The notes below the pieces were generated by a model. That model saw only the letters and a list, made by a program, of their open reading frames with translations, ran no database searches and was not told the DNA's origin. From assembly GCA_019750915.1 (NCBI GenBank), contig JAIENY010000044.1, positions 1 through 64,000 of the forward strand: a DNA stretch of 64,000 nt, given 5' to 3'. Each line of letters begins with the position of its first letter. Within the stretch, counting starts at the first letter, position 1. The DNA comes from Xanthobacteraceae bacterium. Lineage in GTDB: Bacteria; Pseudomonadota; Alphaproteobacteria; Rhizobiales; Xanthobacteraceae. Positions 17,373-26,432 of the stretch are shown in pieces. Position numbers and translations under genes: made by a program.

Positions 17373-18683
17373 ATGACGGTTTCGGTTGGGAAAGACGCTG
17401 GGCGCGTGAGCGACAGCTATAGATGGTTGCAACTCGCCATCGGCGTGGGCTGCATGGTGATGATTGCAAACCTTCAGTACGGATGGACCTTTTTCGTCCC
17501 CGATATTCAGAAGAAGTTCGGCTTCGATCGGGCCGCCATTCAGTGGGCCTTTACGCTGTTCGTACTTTTCGAGACCTGGCTTGTGCCGGTCGAAGGCTGG
17601 TTCGTGGATAAATACGGCCCTCGCCTTGTGATTATCTTCGGCGGCATCCTTTGCGCTGTGGGCTGGGTCGTGAACTCCTACGCCACGTCGCTGAACGGCT
17701 TCTACATCGGCCAGGTTATCGCCGGCATCGGCGCCGGTGCGGTCTATGGCACTTGCGTCGGCAACGCCCTGAAATGGTTCCCTGACAAGCGCGGCCTGGC
17801 AGCAGGCATCACGGCGGCGGGCTTCGGTGCGGGCTCGGCGCTTACGGTCGCTCCGATCCAGGCGATGATCAAGAATGACGGCTTCCAGGCCGCCTTCTTC
17901 AACTTCGGTCTCGGCCAAGGTATCATCTGTGTGATCCTCGCGATTTTCCTGGCGGCTCCGAAGGCCGGTCAGGTACCTGCTCCGGCTCACAATGCGAACA
18001 TCCAACAGACCCGCCGCGACTACACCCCCGGTCAGGTCGCCAAGGAGCCAATCTTCTGGCTGATGTACTTCATGTTCGTGATCGTCGGTGCCGGTGGCCT
18101 GCTCGTCACCGCCAACCTCAAGCCGATCGGCGCAGACTGGAAGATCGACAACGTTCCGGTCACCCTCATGGGCCTGACACTCACGGCTGTGACGTTCGCT
18201 GCCACGATCGATCGCGTCCTTAATGGTCTGACCCGCCCGTTCTTCGGCTGGATTTCGGACAGAATCGGCCGCGAGAATACGATGTTCATCGCTTTCGGCC
18301 TCGAAGGCATCGGCATCTACCTGCTCTACCTGTGGGGTCAGGACCCGATCTGGTTCGTCATCCTCTCGGGCGCAGTGTTCTTCGCATGGGGTGAGATTTA
18401 CAGTCTCTTCCCGTCAACGTGCACGGATACTTTCGGCTCGAAGTACGCCGCGACGAACGCAGGCCTGCTCTACACCGCAAAAGGTACGGCAGCACTGCTC
18501 GTCCCATTCGGCAACTACCTGCAGCAATCGACCGGTAGCTGGGACATGGTGTTCCTGATCGCCGCGGGCGCCAATATCCTGGCCTCTGTCCTCGCCATCG
18601 CGGTTCTGAAACCGTGGCGAAAGCATGTGATCGCCAACAGCCAGTCGGCCCCGTCAGGGTCCACCGCTTCGGCCACCGCTTAA
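17373..18683 (+). CDS. oxlT: Oxalate:formate antiporter-type MFS transporter
   Basis: A 436-residue major facilitator with about twelve membrane segments, of the OxlT subgroup that exchanges oxalate for formate. The subgroup hallmark is seen in the N-terminal half: YGWTFFVPDIQKKFGF in the first loop, then FETWLVPVEGWFVDKYGPR, then GIGAGAVYGTCVGNALKWFPDKRGLAAG. The conserved basic residue of the binding site cannot be assigned with certainty without alignment. ATG 17373 has GGGAGG nine bases before it. It is divergent from oxc and ends in a strong terminator, so it is a single-gene unit. Its expected role is oxalate uptake for Frc/Oxc. Confidence 0.9.
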   Translation: MTVSVGKDAGRVSDSYRWLQLAIGVGCMVMIANLQYGWTFFVPDIQKKFGFDRAAIQWAFTLFVLFETWLVPVEGWFVDKYGPRLVIIFGGILCAVGWVVNSYATSLNGFYIGQVIAGIGAGAVYGTCVGNALKWFPDKRGLAAGITAAGFGAGSALTVAPIQAMIKNDGFQAAFFNFGLGQGIICVILAIFLAAPKAGQVPAPAHNANIQQTRRDYTPGQVAKEPIFWLMYFMFVIVGAGGLLVTANLKPIGADWKIDNVPVTLMGLTLTAVTFAATIDRVLNGLTRPFFGWISDRIGRENTMFIAFGLEGIGIYLLYLWGQDPIWFVILSGAVFFAWGEIYSLFPSTCTDTFGSKYAATNAGLLYTAKGTAALLVPFGNYLQQSTGSWDMVFLIAAGANILASVLAIAVLKPWRKHVIANSQSAPSGSTASATA

Positions 18684-18689
18684 CGAAAA

Positions 18690-18722
18690 AAGAACCCGCC
18701 GGACTTTCCGGCGGGTTCTTTG
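18690..18722 (+). terminator. Rho-independent terminator of oxlT
   Basis: Stem AGAACCCGCCGGA/TCCGGCGGGTTCT with a CTT loop, preceded by a run of A and followed by a T-rich end. It starts just after the oxlT stop codon. Confidence 0.93.
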
Positions 18723-19003
18723 CTTTGACAAACTCATACTTTCGACTAGGACAGTTGCGGGCGTAACCCGCCCCTCAAAAAATACCGGTCTGGATCAACC
18801 GGACGGTCCCACAAAAACGGCTGCCGTGGTGTGACGGGCACCGCGCAAGCAAGCCATTTTCTATAAACATCGCCAGGCCTACAGACAGTGTCGAGGTCAG
18901 GTATAAGCAATGCCGGGTGTCCCCCGGCAAAGGTGACGGAAGCGTTCGGCGCGACGCAAAGTGGGTGCGCGCGGCGGCGGCTTAGGAATCAAGGGTAAGA
19001 CGA
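18723..19003. other. Leader region of sucCD
   Basis: About 280 bases without a gene. TTGACA at 18725-18730 is a good -35 element, but the matching -10 (near TAGGAC at 18747) is poor. TATAAG at 18902-18907 is a better -10 without a clear -35. The sucCD promoter is probably here, but I cannot place it firmly. Confidence 0.4.
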
Positions 19004-20200
19004 ATGAATATCCACGAGTATCAAGCGAAAGCGGTCTTGAAGGAATTCGGGGTGCCAGTGTCTCGCGGCGTGCCGATCTTCAAAGCATCGGAAGCCGAAG
19101 GGGCCGCGACGCAGTTGGGTGGCCCGGTCTGGGTGGTGAAAAGCCAGATCCATGCTGGCGGCCGCGGCAAGGGCAAGTTCAAGGAAGCAGCGGCTGGTGA
19201 CAAGGGTGGTGTCCGCCTCGCCAAGTCGGTCGACGAAGTGAAGGCCTTTGCCGAGCAGATGCTGGGCCATACGCTGGTCACGGTTCAGACCGGACCGACC
19301 GGCAAGCAGGTGAACCGCCTCTACATCGAGGAAGGCGCCGAGATCGACAAGGAATTCTACCTGTCCGCTCTGGTCGATCGCGAAACCTCGCGAATCGCGT
19401 TCGTGGTTTCGACCGAAGGCGGCATGGACATCGAGACTGTCGCTCATGAAACTCCGGAAAAGATCGTCACCTTCTCCGTTGATCCGGCCACAGGCGTCAT
19501 GCCCCATCACGGTCGCACGGTTGCGCAGGCGCTGAACCTCAAGGGCGATCAGGCCAAGCAGGCCGAAAAGCTCGTGGCACAGCTCTACGCTGCATTTGTC
19601 GCCAAGGACATGTCGATGCTTGAGATCAATCCGTTGATCCTTTCCAAGCAAGGCGAACTGCGCTGCCTCGACGCCAAGGTATCGTTCGATTCGAACGCGC
19701 TCTACCGTCATCCGGAAGTGGTCGAACTGCGGGATGAGACGGAAGAAGACGCCAAGGAAATCGAAGCGTCGAAATACGACCTCGCTTACATCGCTCTGGA
19801 TGGCACCATCGGCTGCATGGTCAACGGCGCCGGCCTTGCGATGGCCTCGCTCGACATCATCAAGCTGTACGGCGAAAGCCCGGCCAACTTCCTCGACGTC
19901 GGTGGCGGCGCTTCGGAGGAGAAGGTCACAGCGGCGTTCAAGATCATCACCGCCGATCCAAACGTCAAAGGCATCCTCGTCAACATTTTCGGCGGCATCA
20001 TGAAGTGCGACGTCATTGCCGCCGGCGTGGTCGGTGCGGTCAAGGCCGTCGGCCTGAAGGTGCCACTGGTGGTTCGCCTCGAAGGCACGAACGTCGAGGA
20101 AGGCAAGAAGATCATTCGTGAAAGCGGCCTCAACGTTCTACCTGCGGACGATCTCGACGACGCCGCGCAGAAGATCGTCAAGGCTGTGAGGGGGAAGTAA
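19004..20200 (+). CDS. sucC: Succinyl-CoA synthetase (ADP-forming) subunit beta
   Basis: The 398-residue beta subunit of the TCA-cycle enzyme that converts succinyl-CoA to succinate with ATP formation. The ATP-grasp N terminus ([16 protein letters not shown]) and the loop [16 protein letters not shown] are of the ordinary alphaproteobacterial form. The C-terminal ligase domain keeps FLDVGGGAS (near 298), [11 protein letters not shown] and [12 protein letters not shown]. sucD starts four bases after its stop. Unusually for the group, sucAB (2-oxoglutarate dehydrogenase) and mdh are not adjacent; the pair sits alone between oxlT and gntR. A malate-CoA ligase function is less likely because the match is to SucC. 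Confidence 0.93.
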   Translation: MNIHEYQAKAVLKEFGVPVSRGVPIFKASEAEGAATQLGGPVWVVKSQIHAGGRGKGKFKEAAAGDKGGVRLAKSVDEVKAFAEQMLGHTLVTVQTGPTGKQVNRLYIEEGAEIDKEFYLSALVDRETSRIAFVVSTEGGMDIETVAHETPEKIVTFSVDPATGVMPHHGRTVAQALNLKGDQAKQAEKLVAQLYAAFVAKDMSMLEINPLILSKQGELRCLDAKVSFDSNALYRHPEVVELRDETEEDAKEIEASKYDLAYIALDGTIGCMVNGAGLAMASLDIIKLYGESPANFLDVGGGASEEKVTAAFKIITADPNVKGILVNIFGGIMKCDVIAAGVVGAVKAVGLKVPLVVRLEGTNVEEGKKIIRESGLNVLPADDLDDAAQKIVKAVRGK

Positions 20201-20204
20201 GCCG

Positions 20205-21113
20205 ATGTCAGTGATGATTAATAAGAACACCAAGGTCATCTGCCAGGGTTTCACCGGCAAGAACGGCACCTTCCATTCCGAGGCGGCGATTGCCTATGGC
20301 ACCAAGATGGTCGGCGGCACCTCGCCGGGCAAAGGCGGCTCGACTCACCTTGGCCTGCCGGTATTCGACACCGTGCGCGAAGCCCGTGAAAAGACCGGTG
20401 CCGACGCCAGCGTGGTCTACGTGCCGCCGCCAGGGGCAGCCGACGCCATCTGCGAAGCAATCGATGCCGAGATCCCACTGATCGTTTGCATTACGGAGGG
20501 CATCCCGGTGCTCGACATGGTGCGGGTTAAGCGCGCCCTGTCTGGCTCGAAGTCTCGTCTGCTCGGACCGAACTGTCCCGGGGTCGTCACCGCCGGCGAA
20601 TCCAAGATCGGCATCATGCCCGCCAACATCTTCAAGCCAGGCAATGTCGGCATCGTCTCGCGCTCCGGCACGCTGACCTACGAAGCGGTGTTCCAGACCA
20701 CCAATGCGGGCCTTGGTCAAACCACGGCCGTTGGCATCGGCGGCGACCCGGTCAAGGGAACCGAATTCATCGACGTGCTGGAAATGTTCCTGGCCGACGA
20801 TAAGACCGAGTCGATCATCATGATCGGCGAGATCGGTGGCTCGGCGGAAGAAGACGCCGCCCAGTTCCTTAAGGACGAGGCCAAGCGCGGCCGCAAGAAG
20901 CCGATGGTCGGCTTCATCGCGGGCCGTACGGCCCCTCCAGGCCGCCGTATGGGCCATGCCGGCGCCATTGTGGCGGGTGGCAAGGGCGACGCGGACTCGA
21001 AGATCTCGGCGATGGAATCTGCGGGGATCGCGGTTTCGCCCTCCCCGGCCCGCCTTGGCAGCACGCTGGTGGAGGTCCTGAAAGGCAACCACCCCGCCAA
21101 AAAGAGCGCATAA
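20205..21113 (+). CDS. sucD: Succinyl-CoA synthetase (ADP-forming) subunit alpha
   Basis: The 302-residue alpha subunit, which binds CoA and carries the phosphohistidine. CoA-binding N terminus [37 protein letters not shown] in the middle; the active-site His in [17 protein letters not shown] near residue 250. All standard motifs are present. The start has GGGGAAGTAA before it, overlapping the sucC stop region, so the two subunits are translated together. A terminator follows 14 bases after the stop. Confidence 0.95.
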   Translation: MSVMINKNTKVICQGFTGKNGTFHSEAAIAYGTKMVGGTSPGKGGSTHLGLPVFDTVREAREKTGADASVVYVPPPGAADAICEAIDAEIPLIVCITEGIPVLDMVRVKRALSGSKSRLLGPNCPGVVTAGESKIGIMPANIFKPGNVGIVSRSGTLTYEAVFQTTNAGLGQTTAVGIGGDPVKGTEFIDVLEMFLADDKTESIIMIGEIGGSAEEDAAQFLKDEAKRGRKKPMVGFIAGRTAPPGRRMGHAGAIVAGGKGDADSKISAMESAGIAVSPSPARLGSTLVEVLKGNHPAKKSA

Positions 21114-21126
21114 ACCAACGTCATGA

Positions 21127-21154
21127 CCAAGGCCCCTTCCGGGGCCTTGGTTTT
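21127..21154 (+). terminator. Rho-independent terminator of sucCD
   Basis: Stem CCAAGGCCCC/GGGGCCTTGG with loop TTCC, followed by TTTT. Confidence 0.9.
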
Positions 21155-21177
21155 ATCGAAAAAGAGGGTTCTAATAA

Positions 21178-21209
21178 GTATTTAGAATACCAGAGACCAG
21201 GTAACCTGG
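21178..21209. promoter_or_regulatory. Two palindromes in front of gntR (candidate autoregulatory operator)
   Basis: GTATT-TAG-AATAC (21178-21190) and CCAGGT-A-ACCTGG (21197-21209) are both perfect palindromes, with centres 19 bases apart, directly upstream of the GntR start at 21225. GntR/FCD regulators often bind short palindromes with GT/AC arms and control their own gene. The AATACCA half resembles an arm of the 19-bp palindromes near oxlT. Confidence 0.5.
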
Positions 21210-21224
21210 CACAAGTGGGATGAA

Positions 21225-21980
21225 ATGTCTGATCAGAACAGCGGTATCGAGCTGGTGAAACCTATCGTACAGCGATCGTCCTTAAAGCCTGCCCCCGAGT
21301 TGGTGGTCGGCCGTTTCGCGCCTGAACAGACCTTCAAGACCAGAGCCTACGAAGCGCTGAAACAGGCTATCCTCGACATGGACATCTATTCGTCCGCGGA
21401 ACCGGCCTGGATCGACGAGCGCCAGCTTTCGGAAAAACTTGGTGTCAGTCGCACGCCCGTGCGCGAAGCCATCGTCATGCTTGAGCATGAAGGGCTGGTG
21501 AAGTCGGTCCCGCGCAAAGGCGTGATGGTTCTGAAAAAGACCAAGCGCGAAGTCATCGACATGATTCAGGCATGGGCCGCTCTGGAAAGCATGGCGGCAA
21601 GACTTGCCACACTCAATGCCAGCGACGAGGCCATCTCCGGATTGCGGAAATTGTTTCACGGCTTCAACGAAGGCCACAAGCCGGCCGATCACCTCAGCGA
21701 ATACTCGTCGGCCAACATTCTATTCCATCAAGCGATCGTCAAGCTGAGCGGCTCCCAGGTGCTTGTCGACATGACCGAGCAGGTTCTGCTCCATGTCCGC
21801 GGCATCCGCCAGATCACCATCGGTCGCGACGATCGCGCCTCGCGCTCGATTGTCGACCACCTCGCGATCATCGATGCGATCGAGAAGCGCGACACCGAAC
21901 GCGCCATTATCCTGTCGCGAGATCACACGCTTGGTCTGGCAGACTACGTCGCCGCCCACAGCCAAGGCATCTTCGAATAA
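21225..21980 (+). CDS. GntR-family transcriptional regulator, FCD/FadR subfamily
   Basis: A 251-residue regulator. The winged helix-turn-helix (about 42-105) has the GntR signature ERQLSEKLGVSRTPVREAIVMLEHEGLV. The C-terminal all-helical FCD domain (about 110-235) contains FHQAIVKLSGSQ and the metal/ligand His pattern (HHLAIIDAIEKRD-type end, here DHLAIIDAIEKRD), typical for small carboxylate ligands. It lies between sucCD and the FAH-pyk genes, in the middle of the oxalate region, so an organic acid such as oxalate, glyoxylate or a TCA acid is a reasonable ligand. This is inference. Confidence 0.9.
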   Translation: MSDQNSGIELVKPIVQRSSLKPAPELVVGRFAPEQTFKTRAYEALKQAILDMDIYSSAEPAWIDERQLSEKLGVSRTPVREAIVMLEHEGLVKSVPRKGVMVLKKTKREVIDMIQAWAALESMAARLATLNASDEAISGLRKLFHGFNEGHKPADHLSEYSSANILFHQAIVKLSGSQVLVDMTEQVLLHVRGIRQITIGRDDRASRSIVDHLAIIDAIEKRDTERAIILSRDHTLGLADYVAAHSQGIFE

Positions 21981-21981
21981 G

Positions 21982-22011
21982 AAAAGGCCGCTCATCGGAG
22001 CGGCCTTTTTT
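21982..22011. terminator. Bidirectional terminator between gntR and the FAH-family gene
   Basis: Stem AAAAGGCCGCTC/GAGCGGCCTTTT with loop ATCG, T-run on both strands. It serves gntR (+) and the convergent FAH-family gene (-). Confidence 0.9.
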
Positions 22012-22031
22012 GTTGCGCAGCTAATCGGACT

Positions 22032-22805
22032 TCAGTTCACGAACGTGGTGTGCAGCGTGCCGATCCCCTCGATGGTCAAAGCGACCTCGTTGGTCGGCTC
22101 CTTCATCGTACCCACGCCCAATGAAGTGCCGACCGCAATCAGGTCGCCCGGCAACAGCGTCATATCGTGGGAGATCATGCTCACCAGCTTCGCTGGCGGG
22201 AAGATCATGTCCGACAGTTTGTAGTTCTGCCGTTCGTCGCCATTGAGAACCAGTCGCACCGACAACTTGGAGTAATCGAGCCCCGTCGCAATGACCGGTC
22301 CGAACGGACAAAAGTCGTCAAAGCTCTTGGCTCGAACCCATTGCGCAAAAGTCGGATCCTTCTGAATGATGTCGGCTGCAGTGATGTCATTGACGATCGT
22401 GTAGCCGAAGATGCCCTCCTCCGCTTCCGCTTCCGATGCATTGGTCAGCGTCTTGCCGATGACGATGCCGAGCTCGCCTTCATAGACCACCTTACCGGAA
22501 TAAGCCTTCGGGCGCCTCACCGTCGCACCCGGCGACGTGATGCTGGTATTTGCTTTCATCAGATAAAGCGGCTCGGCAGGCTCTGCGACCTTCAATTTGG
22601 CCGCCAGTTCATGGAAATTGTTCCAGAGTGCAATCACCTTGGTCGGCTCGGATGGCGGCAGCACCTCGACACTGGCAAGCGGCAGGGCCTGACCGGTCGG
22701 CTTGGGCGCATCGTACATGTTGCCCGAATGCTCCGTGATGGTTTCGCCCTCGAGCGTTCCAAAACCTGTCTTGCCGTTTGCGCGAAACCGAATCCAGACC
22801 GTCAT
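22032..22805 (-). CDS. Fumarylacetoacetate hydrolase (FAH) family protein
   Basis: A 257-residue protein of the FAH superfamily, which hydrolyses or decarboxylates short keto acids with a bound Mg/Mn. The metal-binding pattern is visible: the Glu-x-Glu (YEGELGIVIG, near residue 115) and the later Asp (VNDITAADIIQKD, near 145), followed by the KSFDDFCPFGP stretch found in acylpyruvase/oxaloacetate-decarboxylase-like members. ATG 22805 fits the ribosome site GGGAG; a GTG three codons earlier lies too close to it. It follows pyk by 36 bases, probably in one operon. The substrate is not known; oxaloacetate or a related keto acid would fit the context. Confidence 0.85.
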   Translation of the reverse strand: MTVWIRFRANGKTGFGTLEGETITEHSGNMYDAPKPTGQALPLASVEVLPPSEPTKVIALWNNFHELAAKLKVAEPAEPLYLMKANTSITSPGATVRRPKAYSGKVVYEGELGIVIGKTLTNASEAEAEEGIFGYTIVNDITAADIIQKDPTFAQWVRAKSFDDFCPFGPVIATGLDYSKLSVRLVLNGDERQNYKLSDMIFPPAKLVSMISHDMTLLPGDLIAVGTSLGVGTMKEPTNEVALTIEGIGTLHTTFVN

Positions 22806-22841
22806 TACTCTCACTCCCTACGCAAGTATGTTCGTACGCAT

Positions 22842-24251
22842 TTAAATCGTCACAATACGCAAATTGTTCGTCGAGCCCGACTTGCCAAACGGCACACCCG
22901 CCACGACAACGATGCTGTCGCCCTCCCTCGCCAGACCGCTGGTCTTGGCATGAAGAGCTGCCTGGGTGACCATCTCGTCGTACGATCCAATGTCAGGCGA
23001 TACCATGCCGGTGGATCCCCACAGGAACGCAAGCTGCCGTGCCGTAGCCTCGCTTGGCGTCAGGCTCAGGATTGGAATCGGCGAGCGTTGGCGCGCGATC
23101 CGGTACGCCGTGGTCCCGCTGGACGTGAACGCAACGATGCAAGCCGCGTTGATCGAATTGGCGACCTCCGCAGCGGCGGCTGCAATCGCATGCTGCGGCA
23201 ACGGCTCGATCTGCGGATGCAGCGCTTCGATGATGCTGCGATAGGCCTTATGCTGCTCGGTACGGCGAATGATGCGATCCATCGTTGCTACGGCCTGCAA
23301 CGGATACTGGCCAGAAGCGGATTCCGCAGACAGCATGACGGCATCGGAGCCATCGTAGATCGCGGTCGCGACGTCAGACGATTCTGCGCGCGTCGGCGTC
23401 GGCGTATAGATCATCGACTCCAGCATCTGCGTGGCAATGATCACCGGCTTGCCAGCGAGCCGGCACAGCCGGACAAGATCCTTCTGGGCACCGGGCACGT
23501 CTTCAGGTGGGATTTCCACGCCAAGATCGCCACGTGCCACCATGATCGAGTCCGACAACGCGACGATGTCCTCAATGACATTCATGGCAGCGGGCTTTTC
23601 GATCTTCGACATCACCCCGGCGCGGCCGCCGACAAGCGTATGCGCTTCGATCAGATCAGACGGACGCTGCACGAACGAGAATGCGACCCAGTCGACGCCG
23701 AGTTCGAGACCGAAAGCCAGATCGACACGATCCTTCTCGGTAATCGGAGACAGCGCGAGCAGCGTGTCCGGCAGATTGACGCCTTTACGGTCGCTGACAA
23801 TACCGCCGGAGATCACCTTGGCTTCGATGAAGTCGCCACCCACACCGGTGACCGACAACCGTACCTTGCCGTCGTCGATCAAAAGCTGGTTGCCCGGCAT
23901 GATCGCGTCAAACACTTCCTTATGTGGAAGTGGCAGGCTGGAATCCTTGGCGCTCGGCGCGCAAACAAAGCGGACCGTGCTGCCAGTGGTCAATTCGCGC
24001 TTGCCACCTTCCAGCGGCCCGAGACGAATTTTCGGCCCCTGAAGATCCTGGAGCACCGCGATCGGCGTCCCGACTTCCTTCTCGATCGCACGAATCACCT
24101 CATAGCGGGCGCGGTGATCGTCGTGCGTGCCGTGGCTGAAATTGAGCCGGAACATATCGACGCCCGCGTCGAACAGCTTACGGATCATTTCGGGTGAGGA
24201 GCTCGCCGGACCAAGTGTCGCAACGATTTTTGCGCGCCGATTGCGAGCCAT
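22842..24251 (-). CDS. pyk: Pyruvate kinase
   Basis: A 469-residue pyruvate kinase (PEP + ADP to pyruvate + ATP). N-terminal NRRAKIVATLGPASSSPE; the active-site signature is MSKIEKPAAMNVIEDIV near 210 with the catalytic Lys; MVARGDLGVEIP near 238; ATQMLESMIYTPTPTRAE near 270. The B domain is present and the C-terminal allosteric domain ends the protein at a normal length. It is placed with gcl-hyi-glxR, which make glycerate; enolase and glycerate kinase are not in the window. This location is also known for a second pyruvate kinase gene in glyoxylate-utilisation clusters. The start is preceded by an AAAGGAA-type ribosome site. Confidence 0.95.
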   Translation of the reverse strand: MARNRRAKIVATLGPASSSPEMIRKLFDAGVDMFRLNFSHGTHDDHRARYEVIRAIEKEVGTPIAVLQDLQGPKIRLGPLEGGKRELTTGSTVRFVCAPSAKDSSLPLPHKEVFDAIMPGNQLLIDDGKVRLSVTGVGGDFIEAKVISGGIVSDRKGVNLPDTLLALSPITEKDRVDLAFGLELGVDWVAFSFVQRPSDLIEAHTLVGGRAGVMSKIEKPAAMNVIEDIVALSDSIMVARGDLGVEIPPEDVPGAQKDLVRLCRLAGKPVIIATQMLESMIYTPTPTRAESSDVATAIYDGSDAVMLSAESASGQYPLQAVATMDRIIRRTEQHKAYRSIIEALHPQIEPLPQHAIAAAAAEVANSINAACIVAFTSSGTTAYRIARQRSPIPILSLTPSEATARQLAFLWGSTGMVSPDIGSYDEMVTQAALHAKTSGLAREGDSIVVVAGVPFGKSGSTNNLRIVTI

Positions 24252-24367
24252 TGCAAATTCCTTTCCTAGGGTGGTTGTCAGATTTTCTAAATCTGATTCT
24301 GATTTGGGACCGATATACCAGCCCTGTGACGTGAAGAAAAAGCCTCCGCGTCAAAATAATTGGCAAC

Positions 24368-24402
24368 AAAAAAACGTCCGGCATCAGGCCGGACGTTTTT
24401 TG
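24368..24402 (-). terminator. Rho-independent terminator after the panE-like gene
   Basis: Stem ACGTCCGGC/GCCGGACGT with flanking A and T runs. On the minus strand it lies just after the panE-like stop codon and ends in seven T; it separates that gene from pyk. The region 24252-24367 between it and the pyk start probably holds the pyk promoter. Confidence 0.92.
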
Positions 24403-24412
24403 TTAAGAGCAG

Positions 24413-25432
24413 CTAAACTGTGGCCGCCTCGGGTTCTCGAACCTCTTCAGGAAAGGTCGGATAAACGCCGTTTGAACGACCCATCTGCTGCACCAGCGCC
24501 AGCACGGTGTCGACATAAGGCGTTTTGACGGCCGCCAGACGCCCCATCTCCTGCACAGCGGTAAGCAATGCATCGATTTCCAACGGACGGCGCTTATCGA
24601 GATCCTGCAGCATCGAGGTGCGGTGAGCGCCGACGTTCGCGGCACCGTTGATACGGCGCTCGACATCGACGCGGAAGTTGGCACCGAAATGCTCACCAAT
24701 CTGCTGCGCTTCGAGCATCATGTTCTTTGCGATTGCGCGCGTACCGGGCTCAGTGGCAACGATATCGAGGGTCGCATGCGTGAGTGCCGAAATCGGATTG
24801 AAGCAAAGATTGCCCCACAGCTTGATCCAGATGTCGTCGCGAATGTCGTCGTAAAGTCGCGGCCGCAAGCCACCCTTCGTCAACGCATCGGCGAATTCGG
24901 TAAGGCGCGCGCTCGGCTTCCTGTTGGGCTCACCAAGACCGAACTGATCGCCGTAGATATGCTTGATCACGCCAGGCTCGGTAATTTCGGTCGCCGGATA
25001 GACCGTCGAGCCGATGATCCGCTGCGGGCCGATGATATTCCACTGCCGATTGCCCGGATCGACGCTCTTGAGGCGCAGCGACGCGAAATTGTCGTCAAGG
25101 CCATAGAAGTACCACCACGGCACGCCGTTCTGTGCGGTCACGACCGCGGTGTTCGGACCGAGCAATGGCTTCAGCTGTTCAGCCGACTCCCATGCCTGAT
25201 GCGCCTTCAACGCAACGATAACGTAATCCTGCGGACCGAGGTCACGCGGATCGCTGCTCGCAGGCATATCCGCGACGAGTTCCTGATCGCCAACGAGGAG
25301 CTTCAGCCCGTTCGATTTGATAGCGGCGAGATGGGCTCCACGAGCGACAAGCGATACGTCCACACCGCCGCGCCTCATCATGACGGCCATGTATCCGCCG
25401 ATCGCTCCGGCGCCGAAAATACAAACTTTCAT
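24413..25432 (-). CDS. PanE/ApbA-family reductase, candidate oxalyl-CoA reductase
   Basis: A 339-residue NAD(P)-dependent enzyme annotated by family as 2-dehydropantoate 2-reductase. The Rossmann motif GAGAIGG is at 7-13, and the C-terminal ketopantoate-reductase domain follows (KLWGNLCFNPISALT with the conserved Lys/Asn; later ...TSMLQDLDKRRPLEID). Its place argues against pantothenate synthesis: it follows glxR by 73 bases in the gcl operon of an oxalate region. In Methylobacterium extorquens a PanE-like protein (PanE2) reduces oxalyl-CoA to glyoxylate, and the same reaction is proposed here. ATG 25432 has GGAGGGG directly upstream. Ketopantoate reduction cannot be excluded. Confidence 0.75.
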   Translation of the reverse strand: MKVCIFGAGAIGGYMAVMMRRGGVDVSLVARGAHLAAIKSNGLKLLVGDQELVADMPASSDPRDLGPQDYVIVALKAHQAWESAEQLKPLLGPNTAVVTAQNGVPWWYFYGLDDNFASLRLKSVDPGNRQWNIIGPQRIIGSTVYPATEITEPGVIKHIYGDQFGLGEPNRKPSARLTEFADALTKGGLRPRLYDDIRDDIWIKLWGNLCFNPISALTHATLDIVATEPGTRAIAKNMMLEAQQIGEHFGANFRVDVERRINGAANVGAHRTSMLQDLDKRRPLEIDALLTAVQEMGRLAAVKTPYVDTVLALVQQMGRSNGVYPTFPEEVREPEAATV

Positions 25433-25505
25433 GGTCCCCTCCACCTTGTATGTTATTTTAAGTCAACCATCCGGGGCGTGACCGCCCCGGATGGTCCGCA
25501 ATCAT

Positions 25506-26396
25506 TCACTTGTCAGCAGCCACCTTGTGGTTCGCCATCAACTCAAGTGCCTTCACCATGCCGGAATGATCCCAGGCCTTGCCGCCGTTGGCAGCACAGG
25601 TGTTGAACAGCTCCTGCGCCATTGCCGTATTCGGCAGCGCGACGCCAAGAGCCTTCGCACCCTGCAGAGCAAGGTTGAGATCCTTCTGGTGCAGTTCGAT
25701 ACGGAAGCCCGGATTGAACGTGCGGTTGATCATACGCTCGCCGTGTACTTCAAGAATACGCGACGCGGCGAAGCCACCCATCAGAGCCTGACGCACCTTT
25801 GCCGGATCGGCGCCCGCCTTCGATGCGAAGATCAGCGCTTCAGCAACAGCCTCAATGTTCAGCGCGACGATGATCTGGTTCGCGACCTTGGTGGTCTGAC
25901 CGTCACCGTTGCCACCGACATGGGTGATGTTCTTGCCCATGAGTTCGAAGTACGGCTTGACGGTCGCAAAGTCTTCATCATGGCCACCGACCATGATCGT
26001 GAGCGACGCAGCCTTGGCGCCAACCTCGCCGCCGGAGACCGGCGCATCGAGATAACGGCCCCCGAGCTTCTCAATCTTCTCGGCGAACTTCTTGGTCTCG
26101 ATCGGCGAGATCGAGCTCATGTCGACGACGATCTTGCCCTTGCCGACGTTCTCGGCAACGCCGTTCTCACCGAACAGCACAGCTTCGACATGCGGCGTAT
26201 CCGGCACCATCGTGATGATGATGTCAGCGTTTTTCGCAACCTCGGCCGCACTCTTGCAGACCTTGCCCTTGGCGGCGAGATCGGCCGGAACGCCTTCGAT
26301 GGTATAGAGATAAACCTCATGGCCCGCGGCGAGCAGATGACCCGCCATTGGCGCGCCCATGGTGCCCAGTCCGATGAAGCCCAGTTTCTTAGACAT
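25506..26396 (-). CDS. glxR: 2-hydroxy-3-oxopropionate (tartronate semialdehyde) reductase
   Basis: A 296-residue beta-hydroxyacid dehydrogenase that reduces tartronate semialdehyde to D-glycerate. NAD-binding GLGTMGAPMAGHL near the N terminus; DAPVSGGEVGA near 120 is the substrate motif; the catalytic Lys is in GQTTKVANQIIV near 171. It is 36 bases downstream of hyi and before the panE-like gene in the gcl operon, matching the E. coli gcl-hyi-glxR order. ATG 26396 has GGGGAG upstream; TTG two codons earlier is less likely. Confidence 0.94.
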   Translation of the reverse strand: MSKKLGFIGLGTMGAPMAGHLLAAGHEVYLYTIEGVPADLAAKGKVCKSAAEVAKNADIIITMVPDTPHVEAVLFGENGVAENVGKGKIVVDMSSISPIETKKFAEKIEKLGGRYLDAPVSGGEVGAKAASLTIMVGGHDEDFATVKPYFELMGKNITHVGGNGDGQTTKVANQIIVALNIEAVAEALIFASKAGADPAKVRQALMGGFAASRILEVHGERMINRTFNPGFRIELHQKDLNLALQGAKALGVALPNTAMAQELFNTCAANGGKAWDHSGMVKALELMANHKVAADK

Positions 26397-26432
26397 TAAC
26401 AAACTCCCCTGAGTGGTGTTGTCGGTCCGGAT

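Noticed and set aside
18725-18753. TTGACA-based promoter for sucCD
   Set aside because: The -35 element is perfect, but the expected -10 is poor and lies nearly 260 bases from sucC, so it is not listed as a promoter.
22167-24197. A 676-codon open frame on the plus strand opposite pyk and the FAH-family gene
   Set aside because: It spans two genes and their intergenic region without a ribosome site, and its Arg/His-rich product is typical of a reverse-strand shadow.
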